DNA of 64,000 nucleotides from an uncultured Verrucomicrobiota bacterium. Its GTDB lineage: Bacteria > Verrucomicrobiota > Verrucomicrobiia > Limisphaerales > UBA9464. Positions 29,205 to 38,250 of this stretch are shown here, piece by piece (within the stretch, counting starts at the first letter, position 1; each line of letters opens with the position of its first letter). The notes under the pieces were generated by a model that saw nothing but the letters and a program-made list of their open reading frames with translations, was not told the origin of the DNA and made no database searches. Both the position numbers and the translations under genes were made by a program. The DNA lies in contig CAIWVP010000013.1 of the NCBI GenBank assembly GCA_903916195.1, forward strand, positions 1 to 64,000. The letters run 5' to 3'.

Positions 29205-30467
29205 ATGCACTCCGAGCCCTTGCCGGCTGCCAGCGGCGCCCTCCCTTCCGCAACATTCCTTGCGCTGAAAGGATTCAATGAACCCGGCCGTGGCCCTTGG
29301 GCCGATGTCCCCGAAGCCGATTGGTCCGATTGGCGTTGGCAGCTCAAGCACCGCATCACCACGTTGGAGCAGCTCGAGAAGCTCCTGCCCACGCTGACGG
29401 CCTCCGAACGCGCCGGAGCCACGCTCGCCCGTTCCAAGCTGGCGATGGCCATCACGCCGTACTTCTTCAACCTCATCGACCCGGACGACGAGGATTGCCC
29501 CATCCGCCGCCAGGTCGTGCCCCGCATGGAGGAGACGCACACGGCCGGTTGGGAGATGAGCGATCCGTGCGGCGAGGACAGCCATTCCCCGGTCCCGGGG
29601 CTGGTCCACCGGTATCCCGACCGGGTGCTCTTCTTGGTCACCGACCGGTGCGCGGCCTATTGCCGCTACTGCACGCGGTCCCGGTTGGTCAGCAACGCGG
29701 CCGGCTACGATTTTCATCCCGAGTTCGACCGCCAGATCGCCTACGTCGAGCAGCATCCGGAAGTCCGCGACGTGCTGCTCAGCGGCGGCGACCCGTTGCT
29801 GCTCAGCGACGACAAGCTCGGCTACCTGCTTTCCCGGCTCCGGGCCATCCCGCACGTCGAGTTCCTCCGCATCGGCACACGGATCCCGGTCTTCCTGCCC
29901 CAGCGGATCACGCCGGCACTCTGCGAGCTGCTCCGGAAGTTCCATCCCCTGTTTATCAGCATCCATAGCAACCATCCGCGGGAGCTCACCCCCAAAGTTA
30001 GGGAGGCCTTGGGTCGGTTGGCGGATGTCGGGATCCCTCTCGGGAACCAATCCGTGCTGCTCCGCCATGTCAACGACGACCCGGAGGTCATGAAGGCCCT
30101 CGTGCACAAGCTGCTGATGTGCCGGGTGCGCCCGTACTACCTCTACCAGTGCGACCTCATCGCGGGTTCGGACCATCTCCGCGCCAGCGTGCGCAAAGGC
30201 TTGGAGATCATGGAGTCCCTACGGGGACATACCACCGGCTACGCGGTGCCGCAGTACGTGATCGATGCTCCTGGAGGGGGCGGCAAAGTGCCGGTCAACC
30301 CCAGCTATCTCCTGGGCCGGGAAGACGGCAACGTTCTCATCCGTAATTTCGAGGGACGGGTGTTCGGATATCCCGAACCGGCGCCTCTCCTTGGGAATGT
30401 TGCCGTCAGAAAATTTCTTACCCATCTTAAGCCATCCGTCAGGAACAAATCGGTTGACCCTGGTTGA
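29205..30467 (+). CDS. kamA: lysine 2,3-aminomutase family radical SAM protein
   Basis: TDRCAAYCRYCTRSRLV, DVLLSGGDPLLLSDDKL, LYQCDLIAGSDHLRASVRKGLEIMESLRGHTTGYAVPQYVIDAPGGGGK. Confidence 0.92.
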   Translation: MHSEPLPAASGALPSATFLALKGFNEPGRGPWADVPEADWSDWRWQLKHRITTLEQLEKLLPTLTASERAGATLARSKLAMAITPYFFNLIDPDDEDCPIRRQVVPRMEETHTAGWEMSDPCGEDSHSPVPGLVHRYPDRVLFLVTDRCAAYCRYCTRSRLVSNAAGYDFHPEFDRQIAYVEQHPEVRDVLLSGGDPLLLSDDKLGYLLSRLRAIPHVEFLRIGTRIPVFLPQRITPALCELLRKFHPLFISIHSNHPRELTPKVREALGRLADVGIPLGNQSVLLRHVNDDPEVMKALVHKLLMCRVRPYYLYQCDLIAGSDHLRASVRKGLEIMESLRGHTTGYAVPQYVIDAPGGGGKVPVNPSYLLGREDGNVLIRNFEGRVFGYPEPAPLLGNVAVRKFLTHLKPSVRNKSVDPG

Positions 30468-30519
30468 GCTGGAACTGTACAAAATACAGTCAGTCCGGAG
30501 TACTTAACGAAATCTGACC

Positions 30520-31266
30520 TTGAACACCTCCAAAACCCTTCTCGCCCTCGCGATTGCCATGGTGGCTGCCTCCCCGGCCTTCGCTTTGACTGACGGCCCG
30601 TACACTGCCAGCTTCCCAAACTCTGGCACCACCGCGCTGGACTTCGCGAACGGAACCACCGTTTCCATCCCGAAGTTCAATATTGGCGGCGGCATTCTCG
30701 ACAACATCAACATCAAAGTTGCCTACTCCGGTAACAGCCAGATTCGGTTTGAGAATTTGGGCGCGGGTGCTGGTTCGGTAGCTTTCGCTGGCCGTTCCGT
30801 GATTCTCGAGCTTCAGCGGCCAGGTGGCACTGGGCTTCTGAATGATCCGAATGCCTTGCTCCAAGACAGCAAGAGTCTCCTTGGGTTCAGCTTCGATTAC
30901 TCTGGCTACGACAACACCACGGATTACGCAGGCACCTCAGGCTCTTCCTCCAGCAACGCAGCTTACTCTAAAAACAACAACCCCGGTGATGATTTCACCG
31001 GTGGAGCGGATAAAACGACGTTTTCCGGCGCTGGAAGTGTGGTTCTGCCGCTTATCAACAAGGTCGGGTACTCCGTCTTCGGTGCCGGCACTTCCTCGAT
31101 TCTGACGCCGACCACCGGAAGTGCCTCGGTCACTGTGACATACACATACCACCTCGCCGAGACCCAAGTCCCCGAGCCCCGCGTCTATGGTGCCATCGGC
31201 GCGGTCGCCTGCCTCGGTCTGCTCGGCTACCGCCGGCTCCGCGCTCGTCAAGCCGCCCAGGCTTGA
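30520..31266 (+). CDS. secreted protein with PEP-CTERM-like sorting signal
   Basis: TTG start, signal peptide TSKTLLALAIAMVAASPAFA; C-terminal VPEPRVYGAIGAVACLGLLGYRRLRARQ. Confidence 0.8.
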   Translation: MNTSKTLLALAIAMVAASPAFALTDGPYTASFPNSGTTALDFANGTTVSIPKFNIGGGILDNINIKVAYSGNSQIRFENLGAGAGSVAFAGRSVILELQRPGGTGLLNDPNALLQDSKSLLGFSFDYSGYDNTTDYAGTSGSSSSNAAYSKNNNPGDDFTGGADKTTFSGAGSVVLPLINKVGYSVFGAGTSSILTPTTGSASVTVTYTYHLAETQVPEPRVYGAIGAVACLGLLGYRRLRARQAAQA

Positions 31267-31303
31267 TCAGGCTTGATCAGGCGTCGCAATTCTAAGTGCT
31301 CCG

Positions 31304-31333
31304 AGGCCGCGTGGATTCCACGGGGCCTTTTTT
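31304..31333 (+). terminator. intrinsic terminator after PEP-CTERM-like gene
   Basis: AGGCC-g-CGTGG att CCACG-g-GGCCT + T-run. Confidence 0.85.
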
Positions 31334-31594
31334 GCGTCTCTTTCGCTTCTCTTCTCTGGCGGAAGTCCCCTTTCGGGTGCCCCCTGCGCCGTTGGATCGG
31401 TCAGGGGGTAGGAGACGACGTGAGGAGTCTCTTGATTGTACGGCCTGAGAACCGAGAAGAGGGAATCCTCGCGTCGTCTCCTGCGAGGTTCATGGGGTGG
31501 AAGATGAACCACCTGCATCCTTGGCACCACCACGACCGTCCGGCGATGCCGGGCGGGTCATCTGCGTTTTTGCATCCGCCCGCTTCCGACGGGC

Positions 31595-31798
31595 CTACCG
31601 GCACCGATAATCGCTCGGGTTCCTGAGACGGTCGAGGCGTTCGGCTTCCGCGGCCCTCCGATCCCGCGCGGTCCCGGTCGCCGACGAAGGGCGGTCGCCG
31701 GGCGCGGCCGGAAGTGTCGACGACCGACCGGATGCGCGCAGGCGTCGCAAGACGGCCGACCAAAGGGCGCTGGATCGTCTGATCAGCGTTCGGAACAT
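31595..31798 (-). CDS. small hypothetical protein
   Basis: 67-aa ORF ending AEAERLDRLRNPSDYRCR; no confident family. Confidence 0.35.
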   Translation of the reverse strand: MFRTLIRRSSALWSAVLRRLRASGRSSTLPAAPGDRPSSATGTARDRRAAEAERLDRLRNPSDYRCR

Positions 31799-31856
31799 GG
31801 CTTCAGAGGAGAGAGAAAAGGAGGGCCGGGCGGTGGTGTTCGCTGGAGGGCGCGGG

Positions 31857-32528
31857 TCAACGGGCCGGCGTTGTCGGTTGGCACTCGATGATGCCGGAGG
31901 CGATGGCGTAGCGCGTCAGGCCGGCGGTGTCGTGCACGCCGATCTTGAGCATGAGGTGCTCGCGATGCTTCTCGACGGTCTTGATGCCGATGCCCAGTTC
32001 GACGGCGACCTCTTTGTTGGCCTTGCTCTCCGCGATCAGCTGCAGGACCTCCGTCTCGCGCGAGGTCAGGCCGACTGATTTCTTCTTTGGCGGGACCGGG
32101 CGCCCTGAGGAGCGTTCGGCGAGGATGCGGCGGACGATCGTGGGGGCGAAGATGAGGCTTCCTTTGTGGATGTCGCGGATCGCGCGGGACAACCCGGTGG
32201 CGGACGACTGCTTGAACAGGAACCCGGATGCGCCGGCCTCGATGGCTTCTTCCACGTACGCGGGGTCGGAGTGCGCTGAAAGCATCAAGACCTTGGTGAG
32301 CGGGCATGCCTTGCGGATCTGGCGGGTGGCTTCCAAGCCGTTCAGCAGCGGCATCGCGATGTCCATCATGACGACGTCCGGCAGGAGCTTCGTCGCCATC
32401 GCCACCGCTTGGCGTCCGGTCTGGGCCTCGCCGACGACCGCGATGTCGGTCTCGGTATCGAGAAGTTTCCGGAAGCCTTCCCGGACGATGGGGTGGTCGT
32501 CCGCGAGCAGGACGGTGATGGATCTCAT
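31857..32528 (-). CDS. NarL/FixJ-type response regulator
   Basis: Receiver domain (VLLADDHPIVREGFRKLL, DVVMMDIAMPLLNGLE) and LuxR HTH (LTSRETEVLQLIAESKANKEVAVELGIGIKTVEKHREHLMLKIGVHD). Confidence 0.95.
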   Translation of the reverse strand: MRSITVLLADDHPIVREGFRKLLDTETDIAVVGEAQTGRQAVAMATKLLPDVVMMDIAMPLLNGLEATRQIRKACPLTKVLMLSAHSDPAYVEEAIEAGASGFLFKQSSATGLSRAIRDIHKGSLIFAPTIVRRILAERSSGRPVPPKKKSVGLTSRETEVLQLIAESKANKEVAVELGIGIKTVEKHREHLMLKIGVHDTAGLTRYAIASGIIECQPTTPAR

Positions 32529-32941
32529 GAGAGGGATGGCACCGGCAAGCGGTTGACGGGCGACGGGAGACGGTCAGATCCGGCGCGGACCGGCACGCGC
32601 ACCTGGATGGTGGTGCCCTTGCCGGGTTCGGAGACGACGCTGAACTGTCCGCCCACGCAGGAGGCCCGCTCGGACATGCTCAGCAGGCCGAATCCATGGA
32701 TCTTCCCCGTGCCGGCCTTGCGCTTCGCCGGGCTGAACCCGATCCCGTCGTCGCGCACCGTCAGGATGGCCGACGCCCCACGGCGCTCCAAGAGGATGTG
32801 CACCGTGCGGGCGCGGGCGTGCTCTGCGATGTTCTTCAGTGCCTCTTGCGCGATGCGGTAGCAGGCCAACGCCGTGCCTGCGGGAAGCTTGACGGTCAAC
32901 GGGCGGCAGGTGACCTCGACGGCGAGGCCCGATTTTTTCAA
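32525..32941 (-). CDS. truncated sensor histidine kinase (HATPase_c portion only)
   Basis: CYRIAQEALKNIAEHARA (N-box), VRDDGIGF (G1), GFGLLSMSERA (G2); no HisKA_3, sensor or TM region upstream; TTG start. Confidence 0.75.
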   Translation of the reverse strand: MKKSGLAVEVTCRPLTVKLPAGTALACYRIAQEALKNIAEHARARTVHILLERRGASAILTVRDDGIGFSPAKRKAGTGKIHGFGLLSMSERASCVGGQFSVVSEPGKGTTIQVRVPVRAGSDRLPSPVNRLPVPSLS

Positions 32942-32972
32942 GCGTGTCCGCGCTCCGGGACCCGTCCGCGGA

Positions 32973-33377
32973 TCACGGTTTGTCCGTGATCTTGTCCCAA
33001 TCGAAATCGCGGGTCTCCGCGTAGCGTTCGAAGGCGCGTTCGTGCAGGATGAGCACTGCCCGGGCGACGCTCGAATCGTCCGACCGTCCGACCATCCCGA
33101 GCGAATCCGGGATGAGGTCCATCTTCCGGTGCGCGTAGGTGAGGGCGAAGACCGCGGCGGTCAGCGCGTGGTAGGGCAGGTCCTTGTAGGCGCCCTCGGC
33201 GACGTCCTCGACGGCGTCGGCGAGGAACTCGAGCTGGTCCACGAGGTGCGGGAACTGCGGCGCGTTGATCTGGGCGAACTCCACCTTCCACATCGGGAGG
33301 CTGCGCAGGACTTTCTCGACCAGCGCGGGGGTGACCTGCGCTGAACCGTGGTTCACGAAGTTGGCGATCTCGGACAT
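32973..33377 (-). CDS. hypothetical protein, possibly DUF1232/YkvA-like
   Basis: ALTAAVFALTYAHRKMDLIPDSLGMVGRSDDSSVARAVL resembles DUF1232 (DLIPD...DD). Confidence 0.55.
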   Translation of the reverse strand: MSEIANFVNHGSAQVTPALVEKVLRSLPMWKVEFAQINAPQFPHLVDQLEFLADAVEDVAEGAYKDLPYHALTAAVFALTYAHRKMDLIPDSLGMVGRSDDSSVARAVLILHERAFERYAETRDFDWDKITDKP

Positions 33378-33496
33378 GCGCGAAGACTAGCGGCCTCGTC
33401 CGATCGGGCAACCCGCAACATGCGGCGATCGCGTGACGGACGCTCCTCCGACCGGGGCTCGGCACGTGCTCCGTGCTCCTCTCCGGGCGAGGAGCC

Positions 33497-34609
33497 TCAC
33501 CAGACCTCCACCGGGCCTTTGGGCACGGGGATGGCGGTCCGGGTCGCCGAGGCCGGTTCTTCTTCGCGCATGAAGCTCGCGACCAACGGCGGCGGCGCGA
33601 AGCGCGGCAGGAGCTCTCCCTGGTCGTCGCAGAACTGGGCGCGCCAGGGGAGATAATCCGCGAGGATCTCGTGGAACTCGGCGCGCGACGACATCAGGAC
33701 CACCTTCTTGTTGAAGCCGCTCACCGGGCCGAACCGCTTCGCGTACCACGGCGCGACCTTGCGGAACATCACGCAGCCCAGATCCTCGCCGAAGACCTCG
33801 ACCATCAGGTCCAGGTGCCGGCCCATGACGCGGATGCGGTCGGCGAAGGCGGGTTCGGGCGGTAGCGCGCCGGTCGCCAGGTACCGTTGGGTGCGCGTGA
33901 AGATCCAAGGATCGTAGAACGCGCCGCGGCCGATGCTCACGCCGGCGCAACCGGTCTCGTCGGCCATCATCTTGGCCGCCACCGGCGTGGTGACGTCGCC
34001 ATTGCCGATCACCGGGATCCGCCGGGCCGCCTGCACCACGGAGCGGATGCCCGCGAGGTTCACCGTGCCGGTGAATCCTTGTTCCCGGGTGCGGCCGTGG
34101 ATGAAGACCGCGGCGATGCCCGCGTCCTCCAGCGCCCTCACCAGGTCCGGCGCCGTGAGGTTCTCGTCGTCCCAGCCGAGGCGCATCTTGGCGGTGACCG
34201 GGATCTTCAGCGCATCGACCATGGTCCGGACCAAGTGCGAGGTCTTGTCGAGCTCGGTCATCATCGCCGAGCCGCCGCCGACGCGGCAGACCTTCTTCAC
34301 CGGGCAGCCCATGTTGATGTCGATGGAGCTGACGCCTTGGGCTTCGAGCCAGAGCGCCGCGTCGCGCATCTCCTCGGGCACCGCGCCGAAAAGTTGGACC
34401 GCCAACGGCCGGTCCCGGTGGTCGGTCTCGATCAATTTCAGGGCCTTGCGGTTCTTCTCGATCAGGGAGCGGGCGTTGACGAGATCCGTCGTGGCGAGGT
34501 CGAGCCCGCCGATCTCCCGCGCCACGATGCGGAAGGGCAGGTTGGTGTAGCCCGCCAACGGCGACAGGAAGAGATTGGAGCGCAGCCGGAGCGGCCCGAA
34601 CGAGATCAC
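33497..34609 (-). CDS. dusB: tRNA-dihydrouridine synthase (DusB-like)
   Basis: LSPLAGYTNLPFRIVARE, INMGCPVKKVCRVGGGSAMM, VTAKMRLGWDD, VFIHGRTREQGFTG. Confidence 0.93.
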   Translation of the reverse strand: MISFGPLRLRSNLFLSPLAGYTNLPFRIVAREIGGLDLATTDLVNARSLIEKNRKALKLIETDHRDRPLAVQLFGAVPEEMRDAALWLEAQGVSSIDINMGCPVKKVCRVGGGSAMMTELDKTSHLVRTMVDALKIPVTAKMRLGWDDENLTAPDLVRALEDAGIAAVFIHGRTREQGFTGTVNLAGIRSVVQAARRIPVIGNGDVTTPVAAKMMADETGCAGVSIGRGAFYDPWIFTRTQRYLATGALPPEPAFADRIRVMGRHLDLMVEVFGEDLGCVMFRKVAPWYAKRFGPVSGFNKKVVLMSSRAEFHEILADYLPWRAQFCDDQGELLPRFAPPPLVASFMREEEPASATRTAIPVPKGPVEVW

Positions 34610-34888
34610 GCGGCGAGCCTAGCCGTCACGGCGTGATGGCGGAAGCCGCGGGTGAAAGGGACCGAGAAAAACTCGACTGCCCGCTTCCGCAGGCCGCGGG
34701 CGTCCTCCTCCGCGGTTCAAGGCAGGTCCTGGCCATGGCGGGCCGACTGCATTCCAAGCGGCTTCCCGCGGAGACCTCCGGTGCCGATCGCTTGCCTCCA
34801 TCGGAAACCGTATGGCTCCGCAGGCGCTCGGATCGCCCCATCAGGACAGCCGGTCCGCTGCATCACGGGAAGGCAAGGCGGCTCGGCG

Positions 34889-36973
34889 TCAGAACCGGGC
34901 CGTCAACACGACCCGCGCGGAGAGCGGCTCCACCGGATGCGAATGGATGTCGTTGTAGCCTCCGGATGCCGCGTCGAAGCGAGGATCGGCCGGATCGATG
35001 GCCTCGCCGCGCAGACGCGAGGTGTACAGGTAGTCGATGTCGCTGTCCTTCCGGTCCAGCAGGTTGAAGATCTCCACCGCGAGCGTCCAATCGGCGTTGA
35101 AACGGTAGCCCGCCTGCGCGTTGAGCATCAGCGTGCCGGCGCTACGGACGGAATCGTCCTCGATCAACGGGCGCGGCCCGAAGTAGCGGAGGCGCAGGCT
35201 GGCGAAGAAGCCTTTCAGCGCCGGAAGATCGTGCACGCTGACGCCGGCCGCGACGACGGTCTCGATGCTGCCCGGGATCTCCCGGCCGGCCGGATCCGCG
35301 TCGCGGAAACGGGCCCGGGACCCGCTCAGGTCGACGTCGAGCGTGAGCCACTTCGTCGCCGTGTAGTAGTTGGCGAACTCGATCCCGTAGCGGCGGCTCG
35401 GGCGGCTCGGTTCGGTGCTGCCGGCGTCGCCGACGAAGAGCAGCTCGGAATCGACGTCGAGCCACCACACGGACACCGTGCTCTGCAGGCCCTTCACGGC
35501 GATAGTGCGGATCCCGAACTCGGCGCCGTAGGTCCGCACGAGCGGATCCACCGGCGTCGTCGCCGCGCCGGTCGCCGGATCGACCTTCGTGGTCGCTCCG
35601 CGGCCGTCGTTGCTGTGGAAGCCGAGCCCGCCGTCGAGATAGAACTCCGTGTCGGCCCAAGGTCCGATCACCAGGGCGGCTTTCGGGCTGGCCAGGGTGG
35701 CGTCCTTGGTCCCGCTGTTGGCCGGGTTGTCGGAACGGACGTCGAAGCGGTAGTGGTCCACGCGCGCGCCGAGCGTGGAACGGAGCTTGTCCCCCCACCG
35801 CGTCACGTCCTGCACATAGGGCGAGATGCTGATCTCGTCCACGGTGTCGGCGCGCGTCGTTGCGAGGAGCTGGCGGCGTTCCGTCGCGTTCAGCCCGTTC
35901 TCGATGTGGTCGCCGCGGACCTGGATCCCGATGGTGTCCTCCATCTCGTGCCCGGCCAGCTCGTGCTTCCAGGTATGGTGCGCCTTCAGCCCGCCGAATC
36001 CGCGACGGTCGTGCTGCTCGAACTGGTCGCCGCGGACCGGGTCGGCGAGGAAGTAGGTGAAGTTCGAGAACAGGTCCAAGTCGTAGTACACTCCATAGAC
36101 CTGGGCCTCGGTGTGGCCCGAGTCGGTCTCGTGATGCCAAGCGGCGGCGAGGCTGAAGCGCTTCGACTCGCCGCCGTCGGAATCGTCGAGCGCGTCGTAG
36201 CGACCGATCGGCGCGCGCCGGGCCACCTGGTCGGTCGAATCCCAACGGCCGGCGTAGGCGAGCGCGGTCACGTCGAAGCCGGTGCCGTCGTGTTCCAGGC
36301 TGTAGCGGAGGACGCCGTTGATCTTCTGGTAGTCCTGGGGGTTAGTCCACGGGCCGTCGTCGTGCGCCAGTTCCAGGCCGTAGAGCAGGTTCCCCGGACC
36401 GGTCTTGCCGGAGCCCGCGAACACGCCGCGCGCGTATCCGAACGAGCCTGCTTCGAGCTGCGCGAGCCCTCGGTCGAGAGTCTTCGCGTAGCTGAGATCG
36501 GCCGCGCCGGCGGAACCGAAATCGCCGACGTCCGCGTGGTAGGGCCCCTTGCGGTAGTGGACGGTCTCGACCAGCTCCGGGATGAGGAAGTTGAGGTCGG
36601 TGTAGCCTTGGCCGTGGGCGTGCGTCGGGAGGTTCACCGGCACGCCGTCGAGCGACGTCGCGAAATCCGTCCCGTGGTCGAGGTTGAAGCCGCGGAGGAA
36701 GTACTGGTTCGCCTTGCCCGCGCCGCTGTGCTGCGTGGCGAGAAGCCCGGGAACCGTCTCCAGCACTTCGCCGGGCCGGAGCAGCGGCCGGAGATCGAGA
36801 TGGTCGCGGCCGACGTAACCTTCGCTGCTCGCCGCGGCGATCCCCAACAACGGATCGGCGCGCCCGGTGACGACCTGTTTCTGCATCACCTCGGGCTCGT
36901 GGGCGAGGAGAAGCGCGGGGAGGAGCATGCCGGCGAGGCCGGCGACCGGACGGACGGAGTATCGTTTGTTCAT
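34889..36973 (-). CDS. TonB-dependent receptor
   Basis: Signal peptide; plug-like ARPGEVLETVPGLLATQHSGAGKANQYFLRGFNLDHGTDFATSLDGVPVN; C-terminal barrel ending VVLTARF. Confidence 0.92.
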   Translation of the reverse strand: MNKRYSVRPVAGLAGMLLPALLLAHEPEVMQKQVVTGRADPLLGIAAASSEGYVGRDHLDLRPLLRPGEVLETVPGLLATQHSGAGKANQYFLRGFNLDHGTDFATSLDGVPVNLPTHAHGQGYTDLNFLIPELVETVHYRKGPYHADVGDFGSAGAADLSYAKTLDRGLAQLEAGSFGYARGVFAGSGKTGPGNLLYGLELAHDDGPWTNPQDYQKINGVLRYSLEHDGTGFDVTALAYAGRWDSTDQVARRAPIGRYDALDDSDGGESKRFSLAAAWHHETDSGHTEAQVYGVYYDLDLFSNFTYFLADPVRGDQFEQHDRRGFGGLKAHHTWKHELAGHEMEDTIGIQVRGDHIENGLNATERRQLLATTRADTVDEISISPYVQDVTRWGDKLRSTLGARVDHYRFDVRSDNPANSGTKDATLASPKAALVIGPWADTEFYLDGGLGFHSNDGRGATTKVDPATGAATTPVDPLVRTYGAEFGIRTIAVKGLQSTVSVWWLDVDSELLFVGDAGSTEPSRPSRRYGIEFANYYTATKWLTLDVDLSGSRARFRDADPAGREIPGSIETVVAAGVSVHDLPALKGFFASLRLRYFGPRPLIEDDSVRSAGTLMLNAQAGYRFNADWTLAVEIFNLLDRKDSDIDYLYTSRLRGEAIDPADPRFDAASGGYNDIHSHPVEPLSARVVLTARF

Positions 36974-37035
36974 GTTGCCCTTGCCGGTCGTCCGCACGCG
37001 GACCGGCGACGCAGGTTTTTCAACGTGCGGGCAGC

Positions 37036-37094
37036 AAAAAGCCACCCGCGCGACAGCTACGGAAACGTTTCCGCCATTGCTGCCCCGGGTGGCT
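37036..37094 (-). terminator. large nested hairpin terminator between phosphatase/cytochrome gene and TonB receptor
   Basis: Minus strand AGCCACCCG...CGGGTGGCT + TTTT; nested palindrome CGGAAACGTTTCCG. Confidence 0.75.
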
Positions 37095-37235
37095 GGTCCA
37101 AGGGAGTCAGGATCAGGCCGGCCCTGCAAGCAATGCGTGGTGGAGCGCATGTCGTTGGTTCCAACGATCGAGACCTCGGAACGGATGCATGCGAAGCAGC
37201 AAGATCCGCGGCGGTGGCAGCGGCGGACGATCCGG

Positions 37236-38195
37236 TCAGTTCCGGAACTTCTTGTGGCACCCGGCACAGGCCTCGCCCGCCGCTTTGGACAGGGCGTCGG
37301 CCCGCCGGAGGGCGGCCGCGTCGAGCGTTGTCGCGCGGGAAGCGAGCAGGGCGTGCAGGTCCTTCGCGTCGGATTCCGCTTTGCGGAGGAGCCCGAGGAA
37401 CGTGTCGCCCTTGGCCTGTGCCAGGGCATCGCGCTGGAGTTCGCGATAGGCCTCTTGCAACAGCAGCGCCTCGGTCGCCGGGATGAGGTCGGGCTGGCCC
37501 GGCGGGGCGCGCCAGCCGGCCTTTCGCACGGCCTTCAGGTGGTCCCATCGATGGTCGATCGCGACCATGGCGTCGACGAGGCCGGACACCTCGGCACGGG
37601 ACGGGAACGCGTCCGGCACCCGCGTCAGCGCCTCTGCGGTGGGCATGCGGAAATCGGCGTTGGCGCGGTAGAGCCCGGAGTGATCCGGCGAGGTGCCTGC
37701 CTGCTTCATCCAGGCGACGGCTTGGTCCGGCGTCCAGCCGGCGGTGGCCTGGCAGATCACGCCGACGGCCGCGGGACCGCGGTGCTGTCCGTGATGGCAG
37801 TGGACGAAGATGGGGCCTTCCAGCGTCCGCGCCGCTTTGACCAAGCACGCCGCCGTCTCCGCCGGGATGCCGTCGTAGCCGTGCGGGATATGGACGTAGC
37901 ACAGCTGGAATTTCGCGGCGCGTTCCACGTCGGGCGGGGTGCCGTCCACCGAGAGGATCGTCTTCACCCCGAGCTTTCGCAGCGAGGCGAAGGCCTCGTC
38001 GCCTTTGGGTTGGCTGCCGGAATAGATGCGGTCGGTCGCGCGGAAGAGATTGTCGATCCCCGGCGCTTGGAGCGGTCCGGCTTTCGGAGCCATCGGGGCG
38101 GGCCCGTTGTCCGCCGGCTCCTGCGCCGGCGCGATCGCCACGACCGCGCAGACCGCTGCCACGCGGAAGAACTTGGCGAGGGTCGGGAAGTTCAT
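37236..38195 (-). CDS. periplasmic HCX5R (tyrosine/dual-specificity-like) phosphatase fused to C-terminal heme-binding CxxCH segment
   Basis: Signal peptide; IFVHCHHGQHRGPAAVGVICQ (HCX5R); C-terminal GEACAGCHKKFRN resembling cytochrome c'/c556. Confidence 0.78.
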   Translation of the reverse strand: MNFPTLAKFFRVAAVCAVVAIAPAQEPADNGPAPMAPKAGPLQAPGIDNLFRATDRIYSGSQPKGDEAFASLRKLGVKTILSVDGTPPDVERAAKFQLCYVHIPHGYDGIPAETAACLVKAARTLEGPIFVHCHHGQHRGPAAVGVICQATAGWTPDQAVAWMKQAGTSPDHSGLYRANADFRMPTAEALTRVPDAFPSRAEVSGLVDAMVAIDHRWDHLKAVRKAGWRAPPGQPDLIPATEALLLQEAYRELQRDALAQAKGDTFLGLLRKAESDAKDLHALLASRATTLDAAALRRADALSKAAGEACAGCHKKFRN

Positions 38196-38250
38196 GCGGA
38201 GAACGCGGCGACGAGAGCAGCCGTGCACATCTGCGGCAAGCATCGCGGCG

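Noticed and set aside
32969-32990. GATCACGG/CCGTGATC hairpin as an intrinsic terminator
   Set aside because: No T-run follows on the minus strand and it overlaps the end of the DUF1232-like gene
34652-37486. 944-aa plus-strand ORF
   Set aside because: Antisense shadow of the TonB receptor; no domain logic
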